Below are positions 25,210 to 35,076 of a DNA stretch of 43,487 bases, one piece after another; position 1 is the first letter of the stretch, and each line of letters opens with the position of its first letter. Under the pieces are notes generated by a model. It worked only from the letters and a program-made list of their open reading frames with translations. It ran no database searches and had not been told where the DNA came from. A program made the translations under genes and the position numbers. The stretch covers positions 1 to 43,487 of the forward strand of contig JADFDJ010000017.1 of assembly GCA_018262895.1 (NCBI GenBank), read 5' to 3'. The stretch is from Methanomassiliicoccus sp. (GTDB taxonomy: Archaea; Thermoplasmatota; Thermoplasmata; Methanomassiliicoccales; Methanomassiliicoccaceae).

Positions 25210-26130
25210 ATGATGAGCGGGGAATCTTCGGGCCGGAGAGGCAATGGGAGAAGGAGGAGGCAGGGATCGGTCTTAGATGCACTATTGGTCATGTCCGGTG
25301 CTATCGCAGCAGGGGTCGTGGTAATGGATGCACAAACTCCAAAGGAATATGGCGGAGAGGGAGCTGCTTTCAGTGCTGGCGTTCTCTTATACTACCACGT
25401 TGAAGGGGTACGAGAAGGGAAACCCTTCGGCGGGACCATGAATTTCAACGTAACCAATTACTCGCACAAAGAGGGGCACCTTTCCTATGGGATCGGATAC
25501 GACGAGGAGTTGGCGGATTGGTCACAGGACACGCTTGGATCAAATATTATTGCCTTTAGCGGGCACTCCACCGGAGGCCAATGGATCCATACAGCCTTCG
25601 GTGAAAAATACACCGAACGTTTAATATCCTATGAAGATCCCCCTGAAAGCAACAATAGCAATTTCTGCGTCGGCTATACTGGAGGGGAGTCCCGGATCAC
25701 GTACAGGATGAACATCTCAGGTGTCGACTACCATGCCTGCATGGAGCTTATGGATACAACGGTCGAAGGCATGGAGGCATGGGACGAAAAAGTGTGGGCA
25801 GTAAGTCTTGATCCCTACCAGCCCATGGAGCTTACCACTTACGATATGCCAGAACCAGCAGGTATTATGTTCCAGTTCTGGAAGCTCCCTTGTGAGGGGG
25901 ATCTGAACCTCACCGGCGAAGGGAGCGGCTCTGTTATCTACCTTTTCAACGAAAGCAACATGAGGAACATGGAATCGGGGGGCTACCTGGAGTTCGATGA
26001 GCATATCTCCCTGCCCACCGGCGAGGGGATCAGAAGAGCGATGATACAGCCAGGCTACTACCTGCTGGTCTTCGACACAGAAGGCGCTGTTGGGCCTTCA
26101 CGGATGGTATACGAGGTTCTCTATCAATGA
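25210..26130 (+). CDS. Secreted or anchored protein of unknown function
   Basis: I do not recognise this protein of about 306 residues. An Arg-rich start precedes one hydrophobic segment (SVLDALLVMSGAIAAGVVVM), which suggests a signal or anchor and an outside location. The rest is rich in Gly, Tyr, Asn and Glu, with several NxT/S sites and only a few cysteines. This fits an archaeal surface protein. The two final halves (GMMFQFW-like and ending YYLLVFDTEGAVGPS) read as beta-strand rich. ATG 25210/25213 after GGAAGAGGG is preferred; an ATG at 25162 lies upstream of the likely TATA box. Confidence 0.65.
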   Translation: MMSGESSGRRGNGRRRRQGSVLDALLVMSGAIAAGVVVMDAQTPKEYGGEGAAFSAGVLLYYHVEGVREGKPFGGTMNFNVTNYSHKEGHLSYGIGYDEELADWSQDTLGSNIIAFSGHSTGGQWIHTAFGEKYTERLISYEDPPESNNSNFCVGYTGGESRITYRMNISGVDYHACMELMDTTVEGMEAWDEKVWAVSLDPYQPMELTTYDMPEPAGIMFQFWKLPCEGDLNLTGEGSGSVIYLFNESNMRNMESGGYLEFDEHISLPTGEGIRRAMIQPGYYLLVFDTEGAVGPSRMVYEVLYQ

Positions 26131-26172
26131 TGCTTTGAAGATAGAGTTATAAACCGCGAATCTCTCCGCACG

Positions 26173-26544
26173 ATGGAAAGCATGGTGGAATTCTCCAACA
26201 AGATGGTCATAGTGGTGCGCTGGGACCTCAAGCTGTCGGCCGGAAAGTTGGCCGCTCAGGTAGCGCATGCGGCGGTCAACTGTGCCCTCGCCGCCAAGAA
26301 GCGGACGCCTGATTGGTTCGACCGCTGGTACTCGGAGGGGCAGCGCAAGGTGGTCGTGAAGGTACCGAACCTGGAGGACCTCTACGAGGTGAAGAGCAAC
26401 GCGGAGGCCCTCCGCCTGGTCACCTCCCTCATCACGGACGCGGGCATGACCGAGATCCCGCCCAATACCGTCACCTGCCTGGGGATCGGGCCAGGGCCGC
26501 AGGAGATCGTGGACAAGGTGACCGGGCACCTCAAGCTGGTCTAG
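26173..26544 (+). CDS. pth2: Peptidyl-tRNA hydrolase 2
   Basis: The 123-residue archaeal/eukaryal Pth2 type frees tRNA from peptidyl-tRNA dropped by the ribosome. The start segment MVIVVRWDLKLSAGKLAAQ followed by VAHAAV contains the conserved Lys and His of the active site. The C-terminal TVTCLGIGPGP is also typical. A TATA-like GTTATAAAC at 26146-26154 predicts a leaderless or near-leaderless ATG at 26173. The next gene starts two bases after the stop. Confidence 0.92.
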   Translation: MESMVEFSNKMVIVVRWDLKLSAGKLAAQVAHAAVNCALAAKKRTPDWFDRWYSEGQRKVVVKVPNLEDLYEVKSNAEALRLVTSLITDAGMTEIPPNTVTCLGIGPGPQEIVDKVTGHLKLV

Positions 26545-26546
26545 AG

Positions 26547-27119
26547 ATGAAGCCCCACGTCCGGGTCCTGGGGATCGATGATTCGCCCTTCACCTTCCAG
26601 ACCAAGAAGGCGCTGGTGGTCGGAGTGGTGAACCGCCTACCCACTTACATCGAGGGGATAATGCGCACCGAGGTGGAGGTCGACGGCGTCGATGCCAATG
26701 ACGCCATCCTCGAGATGCTCGACCGCTCCCGCTACCGGGAGCAGCTCAAGCTGATCATGTTCGACGGCATCGCCGTGGGAGGGTTCAACGTGATAGACAT
26801 CGACCGGCTATACAGCAACCTCAACATACCCTGCGCCACGGTGACCAGAGGGCTGCCGGACATTGAGAGGATGGAGAAGGCCCTGCGGTCCCACTTCGAG
26901 GACTGGGAGAGAAGACTGGCCATAATAAAGAGGAACCCTCTGTTAAAGATCGGTCCGCGCAGGCGACCGCTGTTCGCGGCCGTCAAAGGTATGGACGCGG
27001 AAACATTGGAAGCTATCCTGGAAGAGTGCACGGTACAGGGCCGCCTGCCGGAGCCTCTGCGGATCGCTCATCTGATATCCAGCGCCATGGTGCTGGGCGA
27101 GTCCCACGGCAGGGCCTAG
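26547..27119 (+). CDS. DUF99 family protein
   Basis: The 190-residue archaeal DUF99 (UPF0215) protein starts with the conserved VRVLGIDDSPF. It continues with ILEMLDRSRYREQLKLIMFDGIAVGGFNVID and PCATVTRGLPD, all typical. The family has been linked to endonuclease V-like folds, and its substrate is not firmly known. It is cotranscribed with pth2, with a two-base gap. The last 4 bases overlap the convergent gene. Confidence 0.85.
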   Translation: MKPHVRVLGIDDSPFTFQTKKALVVGVVNRLPTYIEGIMRTEVEVDGVDANDAILEMLDRSRYREQLKLIMFDGIAVGGFNVIDIDRLYSNLNIPCATVTRGLPDIERMEKALRSHFEDWERRLAIIKRNPLLKIGPRRRPLFAAVKGMDAETLEAILEECTVQGRLPEPLRIAHLISSAMVLGESHGRA

Positions 27120-27811
27120 GCCTCTTGGTCCAGCGTCCTCTTTATCTCCGAGCACAGGTCCGCTGCGATAGGATCGGCACACTCCATCATCACCTCGCTG
27201 CTGGCATTTGCCTGCTTCTTGATGGTGATGAAGACCTTCTTGTCGGGAATGTTGATGGCCGTGCTATTGCCGTTGGGGACCACCGCGCAGGAAAGCTGAT
27301 GGGACTCGCAGGTGTGCTTGATCTCGTGTGTGAGCTTGTCCATGTCCTGGCGGAAGAACCGGATGTCCGTCCGCTCGTTTCGGTCCTTGAACTTGGCGTT
27401 GTAGCCCATGACGGCAATGAGCAGCAGGGCGAACAAAGCCAGTACCGCGAAGGTCAGCGGCTGCTCCGGTTCCAGCCCCCTGTACATGGAGAGGACCGAG
27501 ACCCCGAAGACGGAGGCCGCGGAGATGTAGATGATCCCTATCAGGCCCGTTACCAGCCTCTGGGGCATGGTGTTCCTAGCCCAACATCTGTAGTGCAGAC
27601 GCAGAGCCCTGAACGCAGGCACCATCAGAAACAGGGCCAGGGCTATCGTCAGGAAGAACAGAGGTGTGAACATGTCCTCGAAAAGCACGTAGGAGTAGAC
27701 CATGAGGGCCAACATTATCGGGATCACCAATGCCATCCCGTACTCGATGATCTTCTGCGATCTATTAAGCTGGCTTACCGCATCCCCATCTTCGTGCATA
27801 TCCCATCCCAA
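27116..27811 (-). CDS. Four-helix membrane protein of unknown function
   Basis: The 231-residue protein has four membrane segments in its first 130 residues and a soluble C-terminal domain (about 135-231) with alternating strands and cysteines in HTCESHQLSCAVV. I do not recognise the family. A TATA-like CATTTATC at about 27835-27843 predicts transcription starting near the ATG at 27811; a second ATG at 27799 is possible. Confidence 0.65.
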   Translation of the reverse strand: MGWDMHEDGDAVSQLNRSQKIIEYGMALVIPIMLALMVYSYVLFEDMFTPLFFLTIALALFLMVPAFRALRLHYRCWARNTMPQRLVTGLIGIIYISAASVFGVSVLSMYRGLEPEQPLTFAVLALFALLLIAVMGYNAKFKDRNERTDIRFFRQDMDKLTHEIKHTCESHQLSCAVVPNGNSTAINIPDKKVFITIKKQANASSEVMMECADPIAADLCSEIKRTLDQEA

Positions 27812-28232
27812 ACGGGGTAACTGGATATGCCGATAAATGGCTTTCGACGTTCGTTACGATGGTCCTATCTCTCATCTCGCGATAGGATCGGCTCGTTCTG
27901 GTGCCGCTTTCATTTTTACTTCAAGACGCCTAGCATTATCTCCATCCACAATGCTCCAGGTACTCTATCTAGGGCCATAGAACGATGATACGAAGAGCAT
28001 TTTTATCATTTTTTTACAATATTGTATCGGTGGTCGGGATGGGGTGCAGGAGCGGAACGAAGAAATGTCGTTTTAATTTTCTACAATTCTTAGGCCAGTT
28101 CTTATCAGGCCACAGCGAACAGTTTTAATATGAGCGTTTATTAGGAGTAGGCTGAACGGTCTCTGAAAAACCCTTACTCTTAAATATAACAACCATAATA
28201 AGGAGCCCGCTTCTCACAAAGAAGGTGAAATA
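27812..28232. other. Long leader/promoter region of the translation operon
   Basis: There is no gene in these 421 bases. T-rich stretches near 28000-28020 may be a terminator. ACAATATTGT (28016-28025) is a 10-bp palindrome. At least one good TATA box, CTTAAATATAAC (about 28179-28190), would start transcription near 28213, 20 bases before rpsL. Confidence 0.45.
28179..28190 (+). promoter_or_regulatory. TATA box of rpsL operon
   Basis: CTTAAATATAAC is a good match to the archaeal TATA box. It would give a short leader that contains the GGTGA site at 28224-28228. Confidence 0.5.
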
Positions 28233-28661
28233 TTGGCTAGAGGTCTTTACACGGCTAGGAAGCTCAAGAACGACCGTCAAAAGTTCAGATGGTCGGATAG
28301 CACATACAAGCGGAGGATGTTGAAGCTCCGGGAGAAGTCCGACCCCTTGGAGGGTGCGGCTCAGGCCCGGGGCATCGTGCTGGAGAAGGTAGGTATCGAG
28401 GCCAAGCAACCCAACTCCGCTATCAGGAAGTGCGTCAAGGTCCAACTCATCAAGAATGGGCGTCAGATCACCGCTTTTGCTGTTGGTGACGGCGCTATCA
28501 ACTTCATAGACGAGCACGACGAGGTGGTCGTGGAAGGTATCGGCGGCAGGCTGGGAAGGTCCTATGGTGACATCCCCGGTGTTCGTTATAAGGTGATCCA
28601 GGTCAACAATGTGTCCCTTAACGAGCTTGTCCGAGGCCGCAAGGAGAAGCCGGTGAGGTGA
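28233..28661 (+). CDS. rpsL: Ribosomal protein uS12
   Basis: The 142-residue archaeal uS12 is a decoding-centre protein of the small subunit. The [19 protein letters not shown] loop and the [21 protein letters not shown] segment are conserved. It starts at TTG 28233 behind a GGTGA site, which is notable for a highly expressed gene. Its stop overlaps the uS7 start as GTGA. In many archaea L30e and NusA genes come directly before; here it starts from its own promoter. Confidence 0.95.
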   Translation: MARGLYTARKLKNDRQKFRWSDSTYKRRMLKLREKSDPLEGAAQARGIVLEKVGIEAKQPNSAIRKCVKVQLIKNGRQITAFAVGDGAINFIDEHDEVVVEGIGGRLGRSYGDIPGVRYKVIQVNNVSLNELVRGRKEKPVR

Positions 28662-29260
28662 ACATCGTGGAAGGAGAAACTGAAGTTCAAGCTACAAGCG
28701 GCGTGCTCCTCTTTGGAAAGTACGAGATGACCGGAATAGGCATCAGGGACGGTGGCCTAGCCAAATACATAGACCTCACCCCCGTCGCCATCCCCCACAC
28801 CGGGGGCAAGCATGCCAACCGGTCATTCGGCAAGTCCAAGGTGAGCATCGTCGAGCGCCTTATAAACAACCTGATGAGGACCGAGGTCTTCACCGGGAAG
28901 AAGGCCAAGTCCCTAGGAGTGGTTAAGGACGCGTTCGAGATCATCGCCACCAAGACCAAGAAGAACCCCGTGCAGGTGCTGGTGGAAGCGTTGGAGAACG
29001 CCGCGCCCCGTGAGGAGATCACCCGTCTGCAGTTCGGCGGAATATCCGTGCCTAAGGCCGTGGACGTATCGCCGTCCCGGAGACTGGACATAGCCCTAAG
29101 GAACATCGCCAAAGGGACCGTGGATTCGTCGTTCAAGAACAAAAAGCCGGTCGAAGAGTGCCTGGCCGATGAGCTCATTCTCGCCTCCAAGGCGGACATG
29201 AACTCGTTCTCGGTAGCCAAGAAGGAAGAGCTGGAGCGTGTAGCTTCCTCAGCTCGGTAA
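28658..29260 (+). CDS. rpsG: Ribosomal protein uS7
   Basis: The 200-residue archaeal uS7 organises the head of the small subunit. The conserved [20 protein letters not shown] and [19 protein letters not shown] segments are present. GTG 28658 overlaps the uS12 stop by four bases, so the two are translationally coupled. Confidence 0.95.
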   Translation: MNIVEGETEVQATSGVLLFGKYEMTGIGIRDGGLAKYIDLTPVAIPHTGGKHANRSFGKSKVSIVERLINNLMRTEVFTGKKAKSLGVVKDAFEIIATKTKKNPVQVLVEALENAAPREEITRLQFGGISVPKAVDVSPSRRLDIALRNIAKGTVDSSFKNKKPVEECLADELILASKADMNSFSVAKKEELERVASSAR

Positions 29261-29289
29261 GTCAGTTCATGATAGATTGGTGAATCAAT

Positions 29290-31488
29290 ATGGGACGCAA
29301 GGAAGACAACATAGCACGGGCCCAGGCTATCTCGAAGAACCCTGAGTTCATCAGGAACATCGGGACCGCCGCCCACATCGACCACGGCAAGACCACCTTG
29401 AGCGACAACCTCATCGCCGGTGCCGGCATGATGTCCGAGGACCTGGCCGGGAAGCAGCTCATGCTCGATTTCGATGAGCAGGAGCAGGCCCGTGGCATTA
29501 CCATCAACGCAGCGAACGCCTCGATGGTCCACAAGTACAACGGTAACGAGTACCTCATCAACCTCATAGATACCCCCGGTCACGTGGACTTCGGCGGCGA
29601 TGTCACCAGGGCCATGAGGGCTCTCGACGGCTGCATCATCCTGGTCTGCGCGGTCGAAGGTATCATGCCCCAGACCGAGACCGTTATCCGGCAGGCGCTC
29701 AAGGAGCGTGTCCGCCCGGTATTGTTCATCAACAAGGTCGACAGGCTGATCAACGAGCTGAAGGTCTCCCCCGAGGAGATGCAGAAGAAGTTCGTCACCA
29801 TCATCACCGAGGTCAACCGTCGTATCATCTCCCAGCTCCCTGAGCCTCTAAATAAGGAGTGGCAGGTCAAGGCCGAGGACGGTACCGTTGCTTTCGGCAG
29901 TGCGTTCCACAACTGGGCCGTCAACGTCCCATCGATGAAGAGGACCGGCATCAACTTCGCCAAGGTCTACGAGTACTGCAAGAACAACGACCAGAAGACC
30001 CTGGCCAAGAAGGCCCCGGTCCACGAGGTCCTGCTGAACATGGTCATCGAGCACGTCCCCAACCCCCTCGAGGCCCAGAAGATCCGTATTCCTGTTATCT
30101 GGAAGGGCGACAAGGAATCTGAGGTCGGCAAGGCCATGCTCACCTGCGACGCCAAGGGGCCGGTCGCTCTTATGGTCACCAAGATCATCGTCGATCCCCA
30201 CGCCGGCGAGGTGGCTGTGGGAAGACTGTTTTCCGGTACTGTCACCCGTGGCATGGAGCTGTGGGTCTCCGGAATGCCCAACCCCCAGAGGACGCAGACC
30301 ATCGCCCTCAGCGTCGGTGCGGACAGGATCCCCATCGATCACATGGAGGCGGGCAACATCGTCGCCGTCGCGGGTCTAAAGGACGCTATGGCCGGTTCCA
30401 CCGTCAGCTCCGATAAGAACATGGAAGCGTTCGAGAAGATCTCCCACTACACCGAGCCCGTGGTCACCGTGGCCATTGAGGCCAAGCACATGAAGGACCT
30501 GCCCAAGCTGGTCGATGTCCTCAGGACCGTCGCCAAGGCCGATCCGTCCATCCAGGTCGAGATCAACAACGAGACCGGCGAGCACCTTCTGTCGGGAATG
30601 GGAGAGCTCCACCTGGAGATCACCACCTACAGGATCGTGAACGACCACAAGGTCGAGATCAAATCCTCCCCGCCCATCGTGGTATACAGGGAGAACGTGA
30701 AAGGGAGGAGCCCGGTGTTCGAGGGCAAGTCCCCCAACAAGCACAACCGCTTCTTCGTCGAGGTCTCCCCGCTCGAGCAGTCCGTCGTCGATGCCATCAA
30801 GAGCAACGAGATCCAGGTCGAGGGGAAGATCAAGGACGCCAAGGAACTTGCCAAGAAGCTGCAGGACCTGGGCATGGACCGTGATGAGGCCCGCGGCGTG
30901 GTCACGTTCAAGGACAACAACGTCTTCATCGATGCAACCAAGGGTATCCAATACCTCAATGAGACCCTCGAGCTATGCAAGCAGGGCTTCGAGGAGGCCA
31001 TGAACCTCGGCCCGCTGGCCCAGGAGAAGGTCATGGGCCTGAAGGTGAAACTGGTCGATGCCAAGCTGCACGAGGACTCCATCCACAGGGGTCCGGCACA
31101 GGTCATTCCTGCTTTCCGGTCCGCCGTGTACGGTGCCATGTGCCTGGGTCAGAGAATTCTTATGGAACCTCTGACCAAGATCTATATAAACTGCCCCGAG
31201 GCCGTGATGGGCGATGCCCTGCGCGAACTGCAGCAGAGAAGGGGGCTTATCGAGGACATACACCAGGAAGGTGAGGCCACCATCATCGCCGCCAAGGCTC
31301 CAGTGGCCGAAATGTTCGGATTCGCATCAGCTATCCGTGGTGCCACCCAGGGTAGGGCCCTGTGGTCCACCGAGAACTCTGGGTTCGTTCCTGTCCCATC
31401 GGAAATTCAGACCAAGGTAGTCGCTGAGATAAGGACCAGGAAGGGACTGAAGCCAGAGCCGTACGATGCAGCGTACTACTCTGGCTGA
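29290..31488 (+). CDS. Elongation factor 2
   Basis: The 732-residue archaeal EF-2 is the translocase GTPase. G motifs are AHIDHGKTT, DTPGHVDF and NKVD. The diphthamide histidine is in DSIHRGPAQVIPA (H599). Length is normal. The ATG lies 29 bases after uS7, in the classical archaeal uS12-uS7-EF-2-EF-1alpha-uS10 order. Confidence 0.96.
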   Translation: MGRKEDNIARAQAISKNPEFIRNIGTAAHIDHGKTTLSDNLIAGAGMMSEDLAGKQLMLDFDEQEQARGITINAANASMVHKYNGNEYLINLIDTPGHVDFGGDVTRAMRALDGCIILVCAVEGIMPQTETVIRQALKERVRPVLFINKVDRLINELKVSPEEMQKKFVTIITEVNRRIISQLPEPLNKEWQVKAEDGTVAFGSAFHNWAVNVPSMKRTGINFAKVYEYCKNNDQKTLAKKAPVHEVLLNMVIEHVPNPLEAQKIRIPVIWKGDKESEVGKAMLTCDAKGPVALMVTKIIVDPHAGEVAVGRLFSGTVTRGMELWVSGMPNPQRTQTIALSVGADRIPIDHMEAGNIVAVAGLKDAMAGSTVSSDKNMEAFEKISHYTEPVVTVAIEAKHMKDLPKLVDVLRTVAKADPSIQVEINNETGEHLLSGMGELHLEITTYRIVNDHKVEIKSSPPIVVYRENVKGRSPVFEGKSPNKHNRFFVEVSPLEQSVVDAIKSNEIQVEGKIKDAKELAKKLQDLGMDRDEARGVVTFKDNNVFIDATKGIQYLNETLELCKQGFEEAMNLGPLAQEKVMGLKVKLVDAKLHEDSIHRGPAQVIPAFRSAVYGAMCLGQRILMEPLTKIYINCPEAVMGDALRELQQRRGLIEDIHQEGEATIIAAKAPVAEMFGFASAIRGATQGRALWSTENSGFVPVPSEIQTKVVAEIRTRKGLKPEPYDAAYYSG

Positions 31489-31498
31489 GTAGTGAACA

Positions 31499-31520
31499 AC
31501 CGTTAAATACGAAAAACGGT
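31499..31520 (+). promoter_or_regulatory. Internal promoter/hairpin ahead of EF-1alpha
   Basis: ACCGTT and AACGGT form an inverted repeat around a TATA-like TTAAATAC (about 31503-31510). Transcription could start near 31531. A strong TAGGAGGC site then precedes ATG 31572. Confidence 0.4.
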
Positions 31521-31571
31521 ATGGAGTAAAAACCCTAATATAGGATATATATAAACGTAGGAGGCAGAAAT

Positions 31572-32849
31572 ATGGCAGAGAAACCACACTTGAATCTGGT
31601 CTTTATCGGTCACGTTGACCACGGCAAGTCCACCTCCGTAGGCAGGATGCTTGCCGATACGGGAAACGTAGATGCGTACCTCATCGAGAAGTACAGAAAG
31701 ATGGCGGAGGAGAAGGGAAAGGCTACCTTCGAGTTCGCCTGGGTCATGGACTCTCTGAAGGAAGAGAGGGAGAGAGGTGTCACCATCGATGTTGCCCACA
31801 AGCGGTTCAACACCGACAAGTACTACTTCACAGTCATCGACGCCCCCGGCCACCGTGACTTCGTCAAGAACATGATCACTGGTACCTCCCAGGCCGACGC
31901 CGCCGTTCTGGTCGTCGACGCTGGTGCGGGACCGCAGGCCCAGACAAAGGAGCACATCTTCCTGGCGAGGACCCTCGGCGTTAAGCAGGTTATCGTAGGT
32001 CTGAACAAGATGGACGCTACCAAGCCCGCCTTCTCCGAGGAGCAGTACAAGAAGGTCAAGGAAGAGGTCGGCAAGATCCTGAAGTCCATAGGTTACAAGG
32101 TCGACGAGATCCCCTTTATTCCCTATTCAGCTTTCAAGGGCGACAACGCCACCAAGCCCTCGGCCAACATGCCGTGGTACAAGGGCCCCACCCTGCTGGA
32201 CGCCCTGAACAACCTAAAGGAGCCCGCGAAGGCCACCAACCTCCCGCTCAGGCTGCCTATCCAGGATATCTACACCATCACCGGTATCGGGACCGTCCCT
32301 GTGGGACGTGTCGAGTGTGGCGTGCTGAAGCCTGACACCAAGGTCATGTTCGAGCCCTCCCACGTTGTAGGTGAGGTCAAGAGCATCGAGATGCACCATG
32401 AGCAGCTGCCTGCCGCCTACCCTGGGGACAACGTTGGCTTCAACGTCCGTGGTATCGCCAAGAACGATGTCAAGAGAGGAGACGTCGCCGGCCCCATTGA
32501 CAACCCACCTACTGTGGCCAAGACCTTCACGGCCCAGATCATGGTGCTGAACCACCCGTCGGTCATCACCGTCGGCTACACCCCGGTGTTCCACATCCAC
32601 ACCGCCCAGATCGCCTGTACCTTCCTGGAGCTCCAGAAGAAGCTGGACCCCGCCACCGGCGCCACCAAGGAGGAGAACCCCCAGTTCCTTAAGACCGGGG
32701 ATGCCGCGATCGTGAAGATCCAGCCCTCCAGGCCAATGGTCATCGAGAAGGCGAAGGAGTTCCCCCAGCTGGGCAGGTTCGCTATCCGTGACATGGGTCA
32801 GACTGTTGCGGCCGGCATTTGTCTGGATATCGAGAAGAAGGAGCAGTAA
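31572..32849 (+). CDS. tuf: Elongation factor 1-alpha
   Basis: The 425-residue aEF-1alpha delivers aminoacyl-tRNA to the ribosome. It carries GHVDHGKST (13-21), [13 protein letters not shown] and NKMD, and ends with the expected [15 protein letters not shown]. It follows EF-2 by 83 bases with a TATA-like element and a strong GGAGG site. Confidence 0.97.
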   Translation: MAEKPHLNLVFIGHVDHGKSTSVGRMLADTGNVDAYLIEKYRKMAEEKGKATFEFAWVMDSLKEERERGVTIDVAHKRFNTDKYYFTVIDAPGHRDFVKNMITGTSQADAAVLVVDAGAGPQAQTKEHIFLARTLGVKQVIVGLNKMDATKPAFSEEQYKKVKEEVGKILKSIGYKVDEIPFIPYSAFKGDNATKPSANMPWYKGPTLLDALNNLKEPAKATNLPLRLPIQDIYTITGIGTVPVGRVECGVLKPDTKVMFEPSHVVGEVKSIEMHHEQLPAAYPGDNVGFNVRGIAKNDVKRGDVAGPIDNPPTVAKTFTAQIMVLNHPSVITVGYTPVFHIHTAQIACTFLELQKKLDPATGATKEENPQFLKTGDAAIVKIQPSRPMVIEKAKEFPQLGRFAIRDMGQTVAAGICLDIEKKEQ

Positions 32850-32884
32850 ACCCCTTTCCTCCCAAATTTTTTGGGGACTGAACT

Positions 32885-33196
32885 ATGGCACAGAGAGCAA
32901 GGATTTCGCTAAGCGGCACCGATCCCAAGAAGGTCGACAGCGTATGCGGTCAGATCAAATCCATTTCCCAGAGGACCGGCGTCGCCATCCGTGGACCCAT
33001 CCCCCTGCCCACCAAGAGACTGGTGGTCCCGGTGAGGAAGTGCCCCGATGGAGAGGGCTCTGAGACCTGGGACAGGTGGGAGATGCGCATCCACAAGCGT
33101 CTCATCGACCTAGACGCTGACGAGCGTGCCCTGAGGCAGCTCATGAGGATCCAGGTCCCTGACGGCGTCAACATCGAGATCGTCCTTAGGTCCTGA
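32885..33196 (+). CDS. rpsJ: Ribosomal protein uS10
   Basis: The 103-residue archaeal uS10 of the small-subunit head contains [18 protein letters not shown] and [23 protein letters not shown]. It lies 35 bases after EF-1alpha and ends the operon. Confidence 0.95.
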   Translation: MAQRARISLSGTDPKKVDSVCGQIKSISQRTGVAIRGPIPLPTKRLVVPVRKCPDGEGSETWDRWEMRIHKRLIDLDADERALRQLMRIQVPDGVNIEIVLRS

Positions 33197-33207
33197 ACGG
33201 GATACGG

Positions 33208-33246
33208 ATTTTTCCAAACCATTTTCTCAATATACTTCTTTTATTG
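33208..33246 (+). terminator. T-rich terminator after rpsJ
   Basis: Several T runs (T5, T4, TTCTTTTATT) follow the uS10 stop within 50 bases. This is typical of archaeal termination after a strong operon. Confidence 0.5.
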
Positions 33247-33335
33247 TAGTTTAACTCTCGTTCGATCTTCATGAAACGGATCATTTGCCAGACTATCCTA
33301 CCGTGCTCGGGGGGAACCAGGAAAGGATTTCTACG

Positions 33336-33365
33336 ATGAGCGGCATAGAGGCCGGGATAACATGA
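33336..33365 (+). CDS. Possible 9-codon leader peptide before ilvD
   Basis: ATG at 33336 opens MSGIEAGIT, and its TGA overlaps the ilvD start as ATGA. An AGGAAAGG stretch lies about 10 bases ahead. Two of nine residues are Ile, an end product of the pathway. It could couple or tune translation of ilvD; it may also be chance. Confidence 0.3.
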   Translation: MSGIEAGIT

Positions 33366-35008
33366 GGAGCGATCAGGTCAAGAAGGGTCTAGAGAAGGCT
33401 CCAAGCAGGAGCCTCCTACGAGCGTCGGGGGTCACCTCCGAGGACATGGGCAAGCCGTTCATCGGCATAGCCAACTCCTGGAACGACGTGGTTCCCGGTC
33501 ACGTTCATCTCAACAAGCTCGTGGATGAGGTCAAGCGAGGCATAGTCGAGGCTGGCGGTGTTCCATTCGTTTACGGCGTTCCCGCCATCTGCGACGGCAT
33601 CGCCATGGGCCACTCCGGCATGCGCTTCTCCCTTCCCAGCAGGGAAACGATCGCCGACTGCGTGGAGCTGATGAACAATGCGCACATGTTCGACGGCTGG
33701 GTCGGTGTCACCAACTGCGACAAGGTCACACCCGGCATGCTGATGGCCGTGGGCCGCATCGATATCCCGGCTATAATCATCACTGGAGGGGCCATGGAAG
33801 CTGGAAGCCTCCGCGGCAAAGGCATGGACCTGCAGGACGTGTTCGAGGCCCTGGGGCAGCATGCAGCCGGAAAGACCACGGAGGAAGAGGTCACCAGGGT
33901 CGAATGCTCTGCTTGCCCGGGAGAAGGCTCATGCTCCGGCCTGTTCACAGCCAACTCCATGGCCTGCCTCACCGAGGCGTTGGGCCTGAGCCTGGTCGGC
34001 TGCGGCACCTCCCTTGCCATATCCCGCAAGAAGAGGGAGATAGCCAGGGAGACCGGCCGCCGCATAGTGGAGCTGGTCCGGGAGGGAATGACCCCCCGAA
34101 GCTTCGTGAACCGCGGCTCTTTCCTCAACGCTGTCCGGGTGGACATGGCCATAGGGGGCTCCACCAACACCGCGCTGCACATTCCCGCTATAGCGCACGA
34201 TTTCGGGATAGAGATCGATCTCAGCACCTTCGACCAGATCTCCCGGGAGACCTGCCACATCGCCTCCATCCGTCCGTCGGGGCCTTATCACATACAGGAC
34301 CTGGAGCGGGCGGGCGGCATTCCTGCGGTGCTCAAGCGCCTTCAGGGTCAGCTCTCCGACGAGCGTACCGTATCCGGGAAGAGCATCCACCAGATCACAG
34401 ATGAAGCGGAGATAGTCGATGAGGAGGTCATACGGCCGCTGGACCGTCCCTTCCACGAGCAGGGCGGCATCGCCGTCCTCTACGGGAACCTGGCACCTGA
34501 GGGCTCGGTCGTGAAGCAGGCCGCCGTCTCTCCCAAGATGATGAACTTCACCGGGAACGCGCGTGTCTTCGACTCCGAGGCCCAGGCCATGGAGGCGATC
34601 ATGGCCCGCACGATCGTCAAGGGCGATGTGGTGGTCATCCGCTACGAGGGCCCGAAGGGAGGACCGGGAATGGCGGAGATGCTATCCCCCACCAGCCTGA
34701 TTTCCGGTATGGGCCTCTCGGACGATGTCGCCCTGATCACCGACGGCCGGTTCTCCGGCGCGACCAGAGGACCTTGCATCGGCCACGTCTCTCCTGAGGC
34801 CTACGTCAAGGGCCCTATCGCCGCTGTTCAGGAGGGTGACAGGATCACCATCGACATCCCCGGACGGAAGCTGCAGCTGAACATCTCTGACGAGGAGATG
34901 CAGGAGAGGCTGCGCAACGTAAGGATCGTGGACCGCCCGGTGAGCGGCGTTCTAGGTAAGTACCGTGAGCTGGTGACCACGGCCGCAAAGGGTGCGGTGT
35001 CCAAGTAG
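33362..35008 (+). CDS. ilvD: Dihydroxy-acid dehydratase
   Basis: The 548-residue IlvD dehydrates 2,3-dihydroxy acids in valine, isoleucine and leucine synthesis. It carries the iron-sulfur cluster cysteines in TNCDKVTPGM and ACPGEGSCSGLFTANSM, then NRGSFLNAVRVDMAIGGSTN and DGRFSGATRGPCIGHVSPEA. Length is normal. The start overlaps a tiny upstream ORF, and the promoter is in the AT-rich gap after rpsJ. Other ilv genes are not adjacent. Confidence 0.95.
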   Translation: MRSDQVKKGLEKAPSRSLLRASGVTSEDMGKPFIGIANSWNDVVPGHVHLNKLVDEVKRGIVEAGGVPFVYGVPAICDGIAMGHSGMRFSLPSRETIADCVELMNNAHMFDGWVGVTNCDKVTPGMLMAVGRIDIPAIIITGGAMEAGSLRGKGMDLQDVFEALGQHAAGKTTEEEVTRVECSACPGEGSCSGLFTANSMACLTEALGLSLVGCGTSLAISRKKREIARETGRRIVELVREGMTPRSFVNRGSFLNAVRVDMAIGGSTNTALHIPAIAHDFGIEIDLSTFDQISRETCHIASIRPSGPYHIQDLERAGGIPAVLKRLQGQLSDERTVSGKSIHQITDEAEIVDEEVIRPLDRPFHEQGGIAVLYGNLAPEGSVVKQAAVSPKMMNFTGNARVFDSEAQAMEAIMARTIVKGDVVVIRYEGPKGGPGMAEMLSPTSLISGMGLSDDVALITDGRFSGATRGPCIGHVSPEAYVKGPIAAVQEGDRITIDIPGRKLQLNISDEEMQERLRNVRIVDRPVSGVLGKYRELVTTAAKGAVSK

Positions 35009-35076
35009 CCCCCTGGTCGTCGGCACGCCCCGCCGGAGGGCAAGAGAGATTAACGTGTTCCTCGCCTGGTTACCAT

